From NCBI RefSeq assembly GCF_900099965.1, contig NZ_FNDJ01000001.1, positions 622,170 through 686,169 of the forward strand: a DNA stretch of 64,000 bases. The letters are read 5' to 3'. A program made the translations under genes and the position numbers. Shown here one piece after another: positions 22,498 through 30,589 of this stretch. This DNA is from Nonomuraea jiangxiensis (lineage in GTDB: Bacteria > Actinomycetota > Actinomycetes > Streptosporangiales > Streptosporangiaceae). Every line of letters starts with the position of its first letter. Position 1 is the first letter of the stretch. The notes beneath the pieces were generated by a model that ran no database searches, was not told the origin of the DNA, and saw only the letters and a list, made by a program, of their open reading frames with translations.

Positions 22498-22992
22498 GAG
22501 GAGCCTTCCATGGACGTGGCCCCTCACGGAGGACCTCCCACGGACGCATCTCCCAAGGAGGGGGCCTTCCGCGGGCGGGTCTCCCAAGGAGGGGCCTTCC
22601 ACGGACGCGTCCCCGAGGGAAGGACCTCTCAGGAAGGAGACCTTCCACGGACGCGTCTCCCGCGGACGTGTCTCCCGCGGACGTGTCTCCCGCGGACGTG
22701 GCCTCTCACGGACGCGTCTCCCACGGACGTGGCCTCTCACGGAGGGGCCTCCACGGACACGTCTCGACGGAGGGGCCTCCCATGGACCGTCTCTTCCGGA
22801 GGGGGCCGTCCACGGACGCATCTCCCACGGAGGGACCTTCCACGGAGGGGCCTCCGGCGGAAGGGCCTTCTATGGACGTGGCCTTTCACGGAGGAAGCCT
22901 TCCACGGACGCGTCTCCCTCGGGGGCCTCCCACGGAGGGGGCTCCGACGGAAGGGCCTTCCCACGGACGCGCCTTCCATGGAGGCGCCGTCA
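22498..22992. repeat. array of 32 degenerate 15-bp units
   Basis: The core GGA (or GGG) recurs at 22512, 22528, 22542, 22557, 22573 and so on to 22980: 32 times, with steps of 14 to 17 and mean 15.1 bp. The consensus is close to CTYCCACGGACGYGT, with variants in which GGAGGGG replaces GGACGCG. The unequal steps move the reading frame repeatedly, so a protein-coding role in one frame is unlikely. Many neighbours can pair as short CCTCC/GGAGG hairpins. It lies after the amidohydrolase terminator and before the end of the AraC gene, and fills most of the 707-bp gap between them. Confidence 0.9.
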
Positions 22993-23023
22993 CATTCGGC
23001 GGCACCCAACCGGGGGGAGCGGC

Positions 23024-23728
23024 TCAGGACTTGTACAGGAGCGACAGCGGCGGCTTCTGCGCATCCCGATCGAGCAACTGCGTGGCCGTACGCCCGACGT
23101 AACGGGTCAGCGACCGGGCCAGGTGCGGTTGGTCGAAGTAGCCGAGCAGGTGGATCACGTCGTGGACCGGCGTCCCCTCCCGGATCAGGATCGCCGCCTG
23201 GCGAGCACGGTCGATCTGCCGGATGGCACCGCGGGTGAGTCCGGTGGCCGCCACGAAACGCCGCTGGAGCGTACGTTCCGACACATCCGGCGTCGCGCCC
23301 CGCACCACCGCGGCGACGACCCGATCGAGGGCCAGGACCTCCTCGCGCACCATCCGCGCGACGAACGCCTCAGCGTTGTCATAGCTGGGAAGATCCCAAG
23401 CCGATCCTTTCAGCCAGAACGACCTCCGCGTCGCGTCGGGAATCTCCGCGATGCCGTCCACGAGCCGGTTGGCCGGGAGATGCGGCATCGAGGTGCCGAG
23501 CGAGAAGCTGATCCCGAAAAATGTGGACTCTTCGGGGACCGGAGCATGGCCGGCCCTCGTCTCGGGCCCTACGACCGCCACGCTGACCCGGCCGCGGTGC
23601 TCCCAGAAGACCAGATCCCAATGCGACGCTGCGACCGCCGTCATCTGATCGACACCCTGGCTGCGGCTACGCCAAACCCGCTCGATGTACGGCGAGTCGG
23701 ACGGCCGACTCTCGACGTCCAAGCCCAT
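23024..23728 (-). CDS. AraC-family transcriptional regulator
   Basis: 234 residues. The C-terminal 100 residues form the double helix-turn-helix of AraC proteins (SERTLQRRFVAATGLTRGAI and DVIHLLGYFDQPHLARSLTRY). The N-terminal part (WDLVFWEHRGRVSVAVVGP, ISFSLGTSMPHLPA) looks like the sensing domain seen in DUF6597-type regulators. The ATG at 23728 has GAGGATGGA upstream; a longer start at 23803 would add a low-complexity head. Its 3' end abuts the 15-bp array and its 5' side faces the C-rich repeats. No target gene is evident. Confidence 0.85.
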   Translation of the reverse strand: MGLDVESRPSDSPYIERVWRSRSQGVDQMTAVAASHWDLVFWEHRGRVSVAVVGPETRAGHAPVPEESTFFGISFSLGTSMPHLPANRLVDGIAEIPDATRRSFWLKGSAWDLPSYDNAEAFVARMVREEVLALDRVVAAVVRGATPDVSERTLQRRFVAATGLTRGAIRQIDRARQAAILIREGTPVHDVIHLLGYFDQPHLARSLTRYVGRTATQLLDRDAQKPPLSLLYKS

Positions 23729-23848
23729 CCGAGTCCATCCTCCTCGCTCCCCGGCACCACACGGAAGCCGTCGCGCCCCCGCCCCTGACGCCCCCCGCGC
23801 CAAGCCGCACCCCAGAACCTACGCCGACAGGCGAGGGGAGACTACACC

Positions 23849-23932
23849 GCCCCACCCACCCCCTCCCCGGCCCCACCCACCCGCCCTTTCGCCCCACCCA
23901 TCCGCTCCCCAGGCCCACCTGCCTTTCCAGCA
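23849..23932. repeat. 21-bp C-rich tandem repeat, about four copies
   Basis: GCCCCACCCA begins units at 23849, 23870 and 23891, and a fourth degenerate unit follows at 23912. The period is exactly 21 bp. The minus strand carries runs of three to four G. Most of the 402-bp gap between the AraC and MarR genes is this low-complexity DNA and I see no gene in it. Confidence 0.75.
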
Positions 23933-24008
23933 GGCCGGGATTCCCATTCCTCAGCGCCGTCGCCACCACGTTCAGCGAACCTCCACTTCGGTGCCGGCGA
24001 GGGACCAC

Positions 24009-24056
24009 CGCGACCACCCCCGCGCCCACCCCCGCGACCACCCCCGCGCCCCCCAC
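24009..24056. repeat. 12-bp C-rich tandem repeat, four copies, with G-quadruplex potential
   Basis: CGCG recurs at 24009, 24021, 24033 and 24045; units alternate CGCGACCACCCC and CGCGCCCACCCC. On the minus strand this gives three to four runs of five G separated by seven-base loops, a strong G-quadruplex pattern about 75-120 bp upstream of the MarR gene. Confidence 0.75.
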
Positions 24057-24130
24057 TCCGGGGCGTCACTTCGCCCGCTCTGGTGGCCATTGCCAAAATC
24101 GAGAAGCTGGTACTAATCTTCTTTATTACT

Positions 24131-24736
24131 ATGAATGACGTACATAATTTGATGCGTGACTCAGGCGGCCTGCTCTACGACCCCCGGGTCCGGGCCGCGA
24201 TGAACCAGTTCACCGATAGTGACGGCGATGTCGATGCCGACCTGCTCGCCTTCGAAGCGGGTGCCGCCGTCCGCACCGCCTACCACGCGGTCGAGCGCAT
24301 GCGGGCCCACGGCTCCGAGGGCAGAGGGGTCAGCGCGGGCGCGCTGGACCTGCTGCTCCGGCTCAGCACCGGCGACCAGGGGATCAGCATCGGTGACCTG
24401 GCCAGGGCCGCCGGGGTCAGCTCCCGTAACGTCACCGGCCTGGTGGACACCCTGGAACGCGACGGGCTGGTGCGCCGGGTCCCCGATTCGAGCGATCGGC
24501 GCTCGGTCCTGGCCGAGATCACGCCCGCCGGGCGGGACTGGATCGCCGCCTTCCGCGAGCCGTCCCGGCGCGCCATGCGGGCCATGTTCCACGGGTTCAC
24601 ACCCGACGACCTGGCCGTCTTCCGTGACCTCTGCCTACGACTGGCCACCAACCAGCGCCGCATCGCCGACCACCTGCGCCAGGCCGACCCAGCCGTGACC
24701 ATCACGCCCCCGAACCGGACTGGCTCCCAGCTGTGA
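24131..24736 (+). CDS. MarR-family transcriptional regulator
   Basis: 201 residues with a winged helix-turn-helix (ISIGDLARAAGVSSRNVTGLVDTLERDG is the helix pair read in two parts; wing RRVPDSSDRRSVLAEIT). ATG 24131 is preferred to 24083, because the region before it (ACTAATCTTCTTTATTACT) is AT-rich like a promoter rather than coding DNA. The last 17 codons lie within a 39-bp tandem repeat that continues past the stop, so the C-terminal tail is repeat-derived. The NTF2-like gene 191 bp downstream on the same strand could be a partner. Confidence 0.85.
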   Translation: MNDVHNLMRDSGGLLYDPRVRAAMNQFTDSDGDVDADLLAFEAGAAVRTAYHAVERMRAHGSEGRGVSAGALDLLLRLSTGDQGISIGDLARAAGVSSRNVTGLVDTLERDGLVRRVPDSSDRRSVLAEITPAGRDWIAAFREPSRRAMRAMFHGFTPDDLAVFRDLCLRLATNQRRIADHLRQADPAVTITPPNRTGSQL

Positions 24737-24900
24737 CCACCACATCTTCCGCGCCAGGCCAGCTCCCAGCCGTGACCATCGCGCCCCCAAACCAGGCCGG
24801 CTCCCAGCCGTGACCATCACAACCTCCCGCGACCAGGCCAGCTCCCAGCCGTGACCATCGCGCCTCTCGCGCCAGGCCGGACCCCTGTCATCACCACGAC
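24685..24900. repeat. 39-bp tandem repeat through the MarR stop codon, six copies
   Basis: The core AGCYGTGACC recurs at 24691, 24729, 24768, 24806 and 24847, with a decayed copy near 24885; steps are 38, 39, 38, 41 and about 38. The first copy and part of the second encode the MarR C-terminus, and the 38-bp step shifts the frame so that the core GTGA supplies the TGA stop. The rest fills the gap before the NTF2-like gene. Confidence 0.85.
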
Positions 24901-24927
24901 GCCCCCGCAACAGATCGGACGCCGACC

Positions 24928-25308
24928 ATGACCACCGCATCTCAGGACCGAACTCGCCACGCCGTGCGCGGATATCACGAAGCCCGTTTCAGGGGTGACG
25001 TGGCCGCGGCTGCCAGCCATCTGGGACGACCCTTTCGCTTCCAGAGCCCGTTCATCACCTCCGACGACCCGGAAGGACACCTGGCGACACTGCCGGGGTT
25101 CGTGTCGATCGTGACCGGCGTCGAGCTCATCAGCGAGTTGTACGGCGAGACCGAGGCGACGCTCGTCTACGACGTGCACACCGCGACACCGGCCGGAACG
25201 CAGCGCACGGCCGAGCACTTCCGCCTGAGCGACGGCAAGATCGCCTCGATCCTCCTGGTGTTCGACACCTCGCCCTGGCAGCCCATGAAAGCCCACATCC
25301 AGCCGTGA
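24928..25308 (+). CDS. NTF2-like/SnoaL-like protein
   Basis: 126 residues with the cone-shaped NTF2 fold pattern: RHAVRGYHEARFRGDVAAAASHL helix pair, a central ELYGETEATLVYDVHT strand and TAEHFRLSDGKIASILLVFD at the end. Members act as small hydrolases, isomerases or ligand-binding proteins; no catalytic set can be assigned. No good ribosome site is seen before the ATG. It follows the MarR gene and its repeats on the same strand. Confidence 0.75.
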   Translation: MTTASQDRTRHAVRGYHEARFRGDVAAAASHLGRPFRFQSPFITSDDPEGHLATLPGFVSIVTGVELISELYGETEATLVYDVHTATPAGTQRTAEHFRLSDGKIASILLVFDTSPWQPMKAHIQP

Positions 25309-25360
25309 AGCGCGGGCACCGGAGACCACTCCGCCCGAACCCGACCCCCGAGGCAGGCCC

Positions 25361-27190
25361 TCACTCGTCGGGCGAGGTGACGGAGACGAACCCGGTGCCC
25401 GCTCGGTAGTTGGGGGACTGGTGGCGGAAGTAGGTGTTGTAGACCTCGCAATAGCGCCCCCCGCGCGCCAGCAGCGTCGCGTGGTCGCCTTCCTCCACGA
25501 TCCGCCCGTGATCCAGCACGATGATCCGGTCGACGTGCTCGATCGTGGACAGCCGGTGCGCGATGACGATCGAGGTCCGCCCGGCCAGCACCACGTCGAG
25601 CCCCTCCTGGATCTGCGCCTCGGTCAGCGGGTCCACGCTCGCCGTGGCCTCGTCCAGCACCACGATCGCCGGATCCTGGATCAGCAGCCGGGCCAGCGCC
25701 ACGAGCTGGCGCTGGCCCATGGACAGTGCCCGGCCGTGCTCGCCCACGTCCGTCCGCAGGCCGTTCGGCAGGGCGTCGATCCAGTCGCCGCCGCCCACCG
25801 CCGCCGCGGCCGCCTGCACCTCCTCGGGGCTCGCGTCCGGTCTCGGGTAGCGGATGTTGTCGGCGACAGTGCCGCTGAACAGGAACGGGATCTGCGGCAC
25901 CGCGCCGATCTGCCGGCGGTAGCCGCCCAGGTCGAGGGAGCGGATGTCCTGGCCGTCGATCAGCAGCCGCCCGTCCTGGAACTCGTAGAAGCGCGTGATC
26001 AGCTTGCTCAGCGTCGATTTCCCGGCCCCGGTGTGGCCCACCAGCGCCACGCTCTCTCCGGCCTCGATGAGCAGGTCGAAGTCGCGCAACACCGGCTGGG
26101 CGGGGTCGTAGCCGAACGTGACGCCCTGGAACTCGATGCGGCCCGCCAGCTTCCCCGCCGGCCGCGCGTCGGTCTGCACCACCCGGGGCGGCGCGTCGAT
26201 CAGGGCGAACACGCGCTCGGAGGCGGACAGGCCCTGCTGGAACTGAGACCAGAAGGCGGCGATGGACGTCAGCGGGAACCAGAAGAGGGCCACGCCCTGG
26301 AGGAACAGGTACCAGTCACCCGCCGACAGGCCGCCCGCGAGCACGGTCGTGCCGCCCAGTTGCACCAGCCCCACCGTGGCGAGCCCCGCCACCAGGAACA
26401 GCACGGGGAAGATGCTGGAGAAGACGAACCCCTGCCGGAGCGTCACCTGGTAGCTCTGCCGGTTGATGGGCCGGAACTCGTCGTAGACCTGCCGCTCCTG
26501 GCGGAAGTTCTTCGCCACCGCGATGCCGCCCATGGTCTCCTGCAGGTTGGCGTTGACCCGGCTCAGCGAGCGCTGCGCCCGGCGGGTGCTGATCCTGGCC
26601 ACCCGCCGGAAGAGCAGCGCGATGCCCACCACGATCGGCACCACGAGCAGCGTCAGCAGGGCCAGCTCGACGCTGCGCATGAACAGCAGGACCGTGACGA
26701 AGCCCACCATCAGCACCTGGCTGATCAGGTCCATGGTCAACGTGGACACGGTGGCGAAGTCGTCGGTGTCGGACGTCACCCGGCTGACGATCTTGCCGGA
26801 CGGCGTCTCGTCGTAGAACGACAGGTCCCGCGCCAGCACCGCGTCGAACGCGTCTTCGCGCAGCCGCAGCACGATGTCGCCGGTGACCCGCGCGCTGTTC
26901 CACTGCCGGACGAAGTTGAACACCCAGGAGAGCGCGCCGGCGAGCAGGATCGCCACCGCGAGCTGCCAGCCCACCGCGGCGATGGTGCCGTCGGCGATCG
27001 CGTCCACGCCTTCACTGACCAGCAGCGGGATGGCCGCCTGGGCCGCGGAGTTGAGCACGATCATGGCCGCGACCAGGAGCATCGTGCCCAGTTTGGGCCG
27101 GAAGTATGACATGATCCGGCGCAGCAGGTCACGATCGCCGTAGGTGCGGTCGTAGTCTTCGGCGTCCAGGCCGTCCATGATGAAGCCCAT
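25361..27190 (-). CDS. ABC exporter half-transporter, consensus ATPase site subunit
   Basis: 609 residues: six-helix membrane domain (1-330) and nucleotide-binding domain (360-590). Walker A GHTGAGKST, Q-loop VPQIPF, signature ALSMGQRQ (second Gly of LSGGQ replaced by Met) and Walker B IVVLDEAT with the catalytic Glu are visible. The start codon overlaps the stop of the upstream half-transporter by one base (TGATG), so the two are translationally coupled and should form a heterodimer. The exported substrate is unknown; drug or lipid-like compounds are usual. Confidence 0.92.
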   Translation of the reverse strand: MGFIMDGLDAEDYDRTYGDRDLLRRIMSYFRPKLGTMLLVAAMIVLNSAAQAAIPLLVSEGVDAIADGTIAAVGWQLAVAILLAGALSWVFNFVRQWNSARVTGDIVLRLREDAFDAVLARDLSFYDETPSGKIVSRVTSDTDDFATVSTLTMDLISQVLMVGFVTVLLFMRSVELALLTLLVVPIVVGIALLFRRVARISTRRAQRSLSRVNANLQETMGGIAVAKNFRQERQVYDEFRPINRQSYQVTLRQGFVFSSIFPVLFLVAGLATVGLVQLGGTTVLAGGLSAGDWYLFLQGVALFWFPLTSIAAFWSQFQQGLSASERVFALIDAPPRVVQTDARPAGKLAGRIEFQGVTFGYDPAQPVLRDFDLLIEAGESVALVGHTGAGKSTLSKLITRFYEFQDGRLLIDGQDIRSLDLGGYRRQIGAVPQIPFLFSGTVADNIRYPRPDASPEEVQAAAAAVGGGDWIDALPNGLRTDVGEHGRALSMGQRQLVALARLLIQDPAIVVLDEATASVDPLTEAQIQEGLDVVLAGRTSIVIAHRLSTIEHVDRIIVLDHGRIVEEGDHATLLARGGRYCEVYNTYFRHQSPNYRAGTGFVSVTSPDE

Positions 27191-29016
27191 CAGCGAGCCC
27201 CTCCCTGCTCCCCGGCCAGGACCGGCCGCTCGTCGCCCATGTCGACCTCGTCGTAGTGGGCGAAGACCCGCCGGTAGAGGCGGCTGCGCGCGATCAGCTC
27301 GTCATGCGTGCCGAAGTCGGCCACCTCGCCCCGGCGGAGCAGCAGGACCTTGTCCGCCCACCGGATCTGGGAGAGGCGGTGGGTGATCAGCAGTGTGGTA
27401 CGCCCCTCCAGGATGCGCCCGATCGCCTGCTGGATTTTGTCCTCGGTCGCGGAGTCGATCGCGCTGGTCGAGTCGTCGAGGATGAGGATCGCCGGGTCGG
27501 TCAGCAACGCCCGCGCGATGGCCAGCCGCTGCCGCTGCCCGCCCGAGAGCGTGACGCCGCGCTCGCCGATGACGGTGTCGTATCCCTCGTCCAGCTCGCT
27601 GACGAACTCGGCGGCCTGGGCGTCCTCCGCCGCCCTGACCACGGCCTCCTGATCGGCCCGCTGGCCGAGGCCGAAGGCGATGTTCTCGGCCACGGACCGG
27701 GAGAACAGCACGATGTCCTGCTCGATGGTGGAGATCTGGGACCGCAGCGAGTCGAGGTCCCAGTCGCGTACATCCACGCCGTCGACGAGGATCCGGCCCG
27801 CGGTCACGTCGTAGATCCGGGGGACCAGCTTCGTCAGCGTGCTCTTGCCCGACCCGGTCTCCCCGACGATCGCCACCGTCTCTCCCGGCCGCACGGTGAA
27901 CGTCACCCCGCGCAGCGCCGGCTCCCCGTCGTCGGCGTAGCCGAACGTCACGTCCTCGAAGACGATCTCCCCGCTGATCGGCGCGGCGTGCCCGTCCGGC
28001 CGCTGCTCGATCTCGCTCTCGGAGTTGATGATGCCCAGGATGCGGCGGGAGGACACGATGCCGATCTGGACCAGGGAGAACGTGAAGATCGAGATCTGCG
28101 TCGGGAAGGCGAGCATGCCCATGAGCCCCATGAACGCCACCAGCTGCCCGACGGTGATCTCCCCGGCGGCCTGGAGGGCCAGGCCGTGCCACAACGCCCC
28201 CGCCATCGCGAACGCGAACAGCAAGGTAGGCAGGTAACGGGCCTGGACCAGCCCATTGCGTACGAACGAGTCGCGGTAGCGGCGCGCGTCGGCCCGGAAC
28301 CGGCCCCGCTCCTGCTCCTCCTGCGCGGTCACCTTGATCACCTCGATGCCGCGCACCGCCTGGTTGAGCCCCGCGTTGAGATCGCCGAACTGCTCCCGCA
28401 TCCGCGTCGACACCGGGTTGAGCTGCCTCATGTAGTGCCAGAGCGCGAACGCGAACACCACCGAGAACACCCCCGGCACCAGCAGCAGCCGCGGATCGAG
28501 CATCGCGATGAAGGCCAGCCCCACCAGCCCCTGGAAACCCGAGTCCACGATCAGGTCGGCACCCGGTGTGACCATGACGGACAGTTGCCGGATGTCGTTG
28601 GCGGCCCTGGCCATCAGGTCCCCGACCCGCTGCCGGCTGTGGAAGGTCTGGCTCTTGCCCAGCAGGCTCACGTAGAGCTCGTCGCGGGCGTCCCGCTCCA
28701 GCCGCTTGGCCAGCACCTCGCTCGACAGCCGCGCGACCAGGTCGAACAGCCCCCTGGCCGTCACGATGGCGAGCAACGCCCACGCGATCAGCCCGAGCGC
28801 GTCCAGCGGCTCACCCCGCACGCCCAGCACGGCGTCGAAGGCGTCACCGGTGAGCTGGGGAACCATGCCGTTGAGCGCCACCATGACCAGCGATCCGCCG
28901 AGGAACCCGGCCAGGTGCAGGGGATGTCGGCGCAGGTGGGACCAGAGCCAGCGCACCGGCCCTCGCCGGTCGTAGCCCGGACCGGAAACGGTGAACTCTG
29001 TAGTGCCGGTGGTCAC
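27190..29016 (-). CDS. ABC exporter half-transporter, degenerate ATPase site subunit
   Basis: 608 residues with the same layout as its partner: membrane domain to about residue 330 and an ATPase domain with Walker A GETGSGKST, signature LSGGQRQRLAIARAL and Walker B ILILDDSTSAID. The catalytic Glu after Walker B is Asp here. In heterodimeric exporters the degenerate site pairs this Asp with the altered signature of the other subunit, and the partner indeed has LSMGQ. The GTG at 29016 is chosen because the family N-terminus follows; further upstream the frame is not coding in character. Confidence 0.9.
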   Translation of the reverse strand: MTTGTTEFTVSGPGYDRRGPVRWLWSHLRRHPLHLAGFLGGSLVMVALNGMVPQLTGDAFDAVLGVRGEPLDALGLIAWALLAIVTARGLFDLVARLSSEVLAKRLERDARDELYVSLLGKSQTFHSRQRVGDLMARAANDIRQLSVMVTPGADLIVDSGFQGLVGLAFIAMLDPRLLLVPGVFSVVFAFALWHYMRQLNPVSTRMREQFGDLNAGLNQAVRGIEVIKVTAQEEQERGRFRADARRYRDSFVRNGLVQARYLPTLLFAFAMAGALWHGLALQAAGEITVGQLVAFMGLMGMLAFPTQISIFTFSLVQIGIVSSRRILGIINSESEIEQRPDGHAAPISGEIVFEDVTFGYADDGEPALRGVTFTVRPGETVAIVGETGSGKSTLTKLVPRIYDVTAGRILVDGVDVRDWDLDSLRSQISTIEQDIVLFSRSVAENIAFGLGQRADQEAVVRAAEDAQAAEFVSELDEGYDTVIGERGVTLSGGQRQRLAIARALLTDPAILILDDSTSAIDSATEDKIQQAIGRILEGRTTLLITHRLSQIRWADKVLLLRRGEVADFGTHDELIARSRLYRRVFAHYDEVDMGDERPVLAGEQGGAR

Positions 29017-29335
29017 AGAACCAGCCCCCCCGAGCCAGGTGCTAGGTGAAACTTCGAACCTGCTTTCTATCACCGGGCACCGACAATTCCCATCGCTTTT
29101 CGCTGCCCCCGAACCCCGGACACGAACCCGCGAGGAGAGCTTGCCGGGTCGCCCGCCCGCCCGCCGGGTACGCTGGTGCACGGCGTCCGTCCGCGCCCAA
29201 CCTCCGGCGATCCGCCCCAGCCGGGTCACTCCAGGAGGCAAAGGGAGGTCCACCTCCCGGCCGGGGCTTCGTTGCCGATCGTGCGCCCACCGCATCGGTC
29301 GCTGGGGGATCGCGGGCGGGCCGCGGGAGACGATG
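29017..29335. other. divergent intergenic region, ABC exporter and DUF1835 gene
   Basis: 319 bp with no supported gene. It must hold the promoters for the exporter operon (leftwards) and the DUF1835 gene (rightwards), but I see no clear -35/-10 pair. The stretch 29040-29105 is less GC-rich than the rest. Confidence 0.4.
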
Positions 29336-30484
29336 ATGACCAAGCGAGCCGACTTCAAGCGGCGCGTGCGCGCCCGGATGGCCAAGACCGGCGAGTCGTA
29401 CGCGACCGCCCGCAGCCGCCTCCTCGCCGACGAGCCGGGCACGGCCGCCGCCACCCCCGCCGCGGCCGAGATGGCGGCGGCCCTGCACGTGAGCAACGGC
29501 GATGCCACGGACCTGGCCGGGACCGGGCTCGCGGAACGCGTGCTCTACTGGCGTGACGTCCTGCACGAGGGGCCGGTGCCCGCAGTTGGGCCCGAGGAGC
29601 TCCGCCGGATCAGGGTCGGCTTCCTGGCCGGGGCAGGCGTGGCCGACCGCGCGGAGAGCGCCGCCATGTTCGCCGAACGGGACCGCACCCTGGAGGCCAA
29701 CCGCGACGGCGAGTACGTCCTGTGGTTCGAGGCGGACCTGTACGACCAGCTGCAGATCATCCAGATCCTCGCCCGCCTGGCCGAACTCGGCGTGCCGGCG
29801 CGGCGTATCACCCTGATCTGCATCGGCGAGCACCCCGGCATCGCCCGCTTCGGCGGCCTCGGCCAGCTGACTGCCGAGCAGTTGCGCGAGCTGCCCGCCA
29901 CGAACGCGTGCGCCCGGCTGACCCCCGCCGCGCTCCGGCTCGCCACCGACGCCTGGGCCGCCTTCCGGGCGCCGACCCCGGACGGGCTGCGTGCCGTGGC
30001 CGGCAGCCGCTCGGGTGAGCTGCGGTTCCTGGGCGAGGCGTTCGACCGGCTCAGCCGGGAGTACCCGGCGACCAGGGACGGGTTGTCGCTGACCGAGCGG
30101 CGGATCCTGGCCGCCGTCGCCGACGGCGCGACCTCGGCCGAGACGGCGTTCGTCCGCGCCGGGGCCCGGGAGACGCGCCCGTACCTGGGAGACACCTCGT
30201 CCTTCGCGATGATGGACCGGATGGCGAGCGCCCCCGTCCCGCTGCTGAGCATCGAGCCGGCGGACCGTCGGGTCGATCGCGGCACCGGCCTGCGGCTGAC
30301 CGGCACCGGGGCACGGGTGCTCGCCGGGGCGGCGGACCACGTGACGCTCAACGGCATCGACCGGTGGATCGGCGGGGTGCACCTGCGCGGGCGCCGCGTG
30401 CCGTGGCGCTGGGACGACGGCACCGAAACCCTCATCCGTCCGCCCGAGGCCGACCCGCAGGACCCACCCCACCCCACTCCCTGA
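29336..30484 (+). CDS. DUF1835 (plus DUF3658-like) protein
   Basis: 382 residues. An N-terminal basic helix (DFKRRVRARMAKTGESYATARSRLL) is a common actinobacterial add-on. DUF1835 starts at HVSNGDATDLAG and includes VLYWRDVLHEGPVP and LWFEADLYDQLQIIQIL; a DUF3658-like part follows (LSLTERRILAAVADGA). The function of the family is unknown. ATG 29336 is preferred to the adjacent ATG 29333 because GGGAG then has a 6-base spacing. A terminator at 30551 separates it from the convergent peptidase gene. Confidence 0.8.
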   Translation: MTKRADFKRRVRARMAKTGESYATARSRLLADEPGTAAATPAAAEMAAALHVSNGDATDLAGTGLAERVLYWRDVLHEGPVPAVGPEELRRIRVGFLAGAGVADRAESAAMFAERDRTLEANRDGEYVLWFEADLYDQLQIIQILARLAELGVPARRITLICIGEHPGIARFGGLGQLTAEQLRELPATNACARLTPAALRLATDAWAAFRAPTPDGLRAVAGSRSGELRFLGEAFDRLSREYPATRDGLSLTERRILAAVADGATSAETAFVRAGARETRPYLGDTSSFAMMDRMASAPVPLLSIEPADRRVDRGTGLRLTGTGARVLAGAADHVTLNGIDRWIGGVHLRGRRVPWRWDDGTETLIRPPEADPQDPPHPTP

Positions 30485-30550
30485 CCGCCGGCCACCACGC
30501 CACCGCCCGGGGACGCCTGGTGGGGCCGGGTGCGCGTACCGTCACGCCGC

Positions 30551-30584
30551 GGCCCGGCGCCGGCTGTCACGCCGGCGCCGGGCC
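30551..30584. terminator. bidirectional hairpin terminator
   Basis: Perfect 13-bp stem (GGCCCGGCGCCGG at 30551-30563, complement at 30572-30584) with an 8-nt loop between the convergent DUF1835 and TAP-like genes. Confidence 0.85.
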
Positions 30585-30589
30585 GGACG

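Noticed and set aside
22456..22821. Minus-strand open frame in the same array
   Set aside because: Arg/Pro-rich low-complexity translation caused by the repeat; no ribosome site or family feature.
22498..22992. CRISPR-like array
   Set aside because: The repeats are about 15 bp, degenerate and adjoining, with no unique spacers and no cas genes in the window.
22402..23238. 278-codon plus-strand open frame across the 15-bp array
   Set aside because: Its translation is only the shifting product of the repeat (units appear in three different frames) and its end is antisense to the AraC gene; no start signal.
29046..29336. 96-codon frame in the ABC-DUF1835 gap
   Set aside because: Pro/Arg-rich composition, no ribosome site, no family feature.
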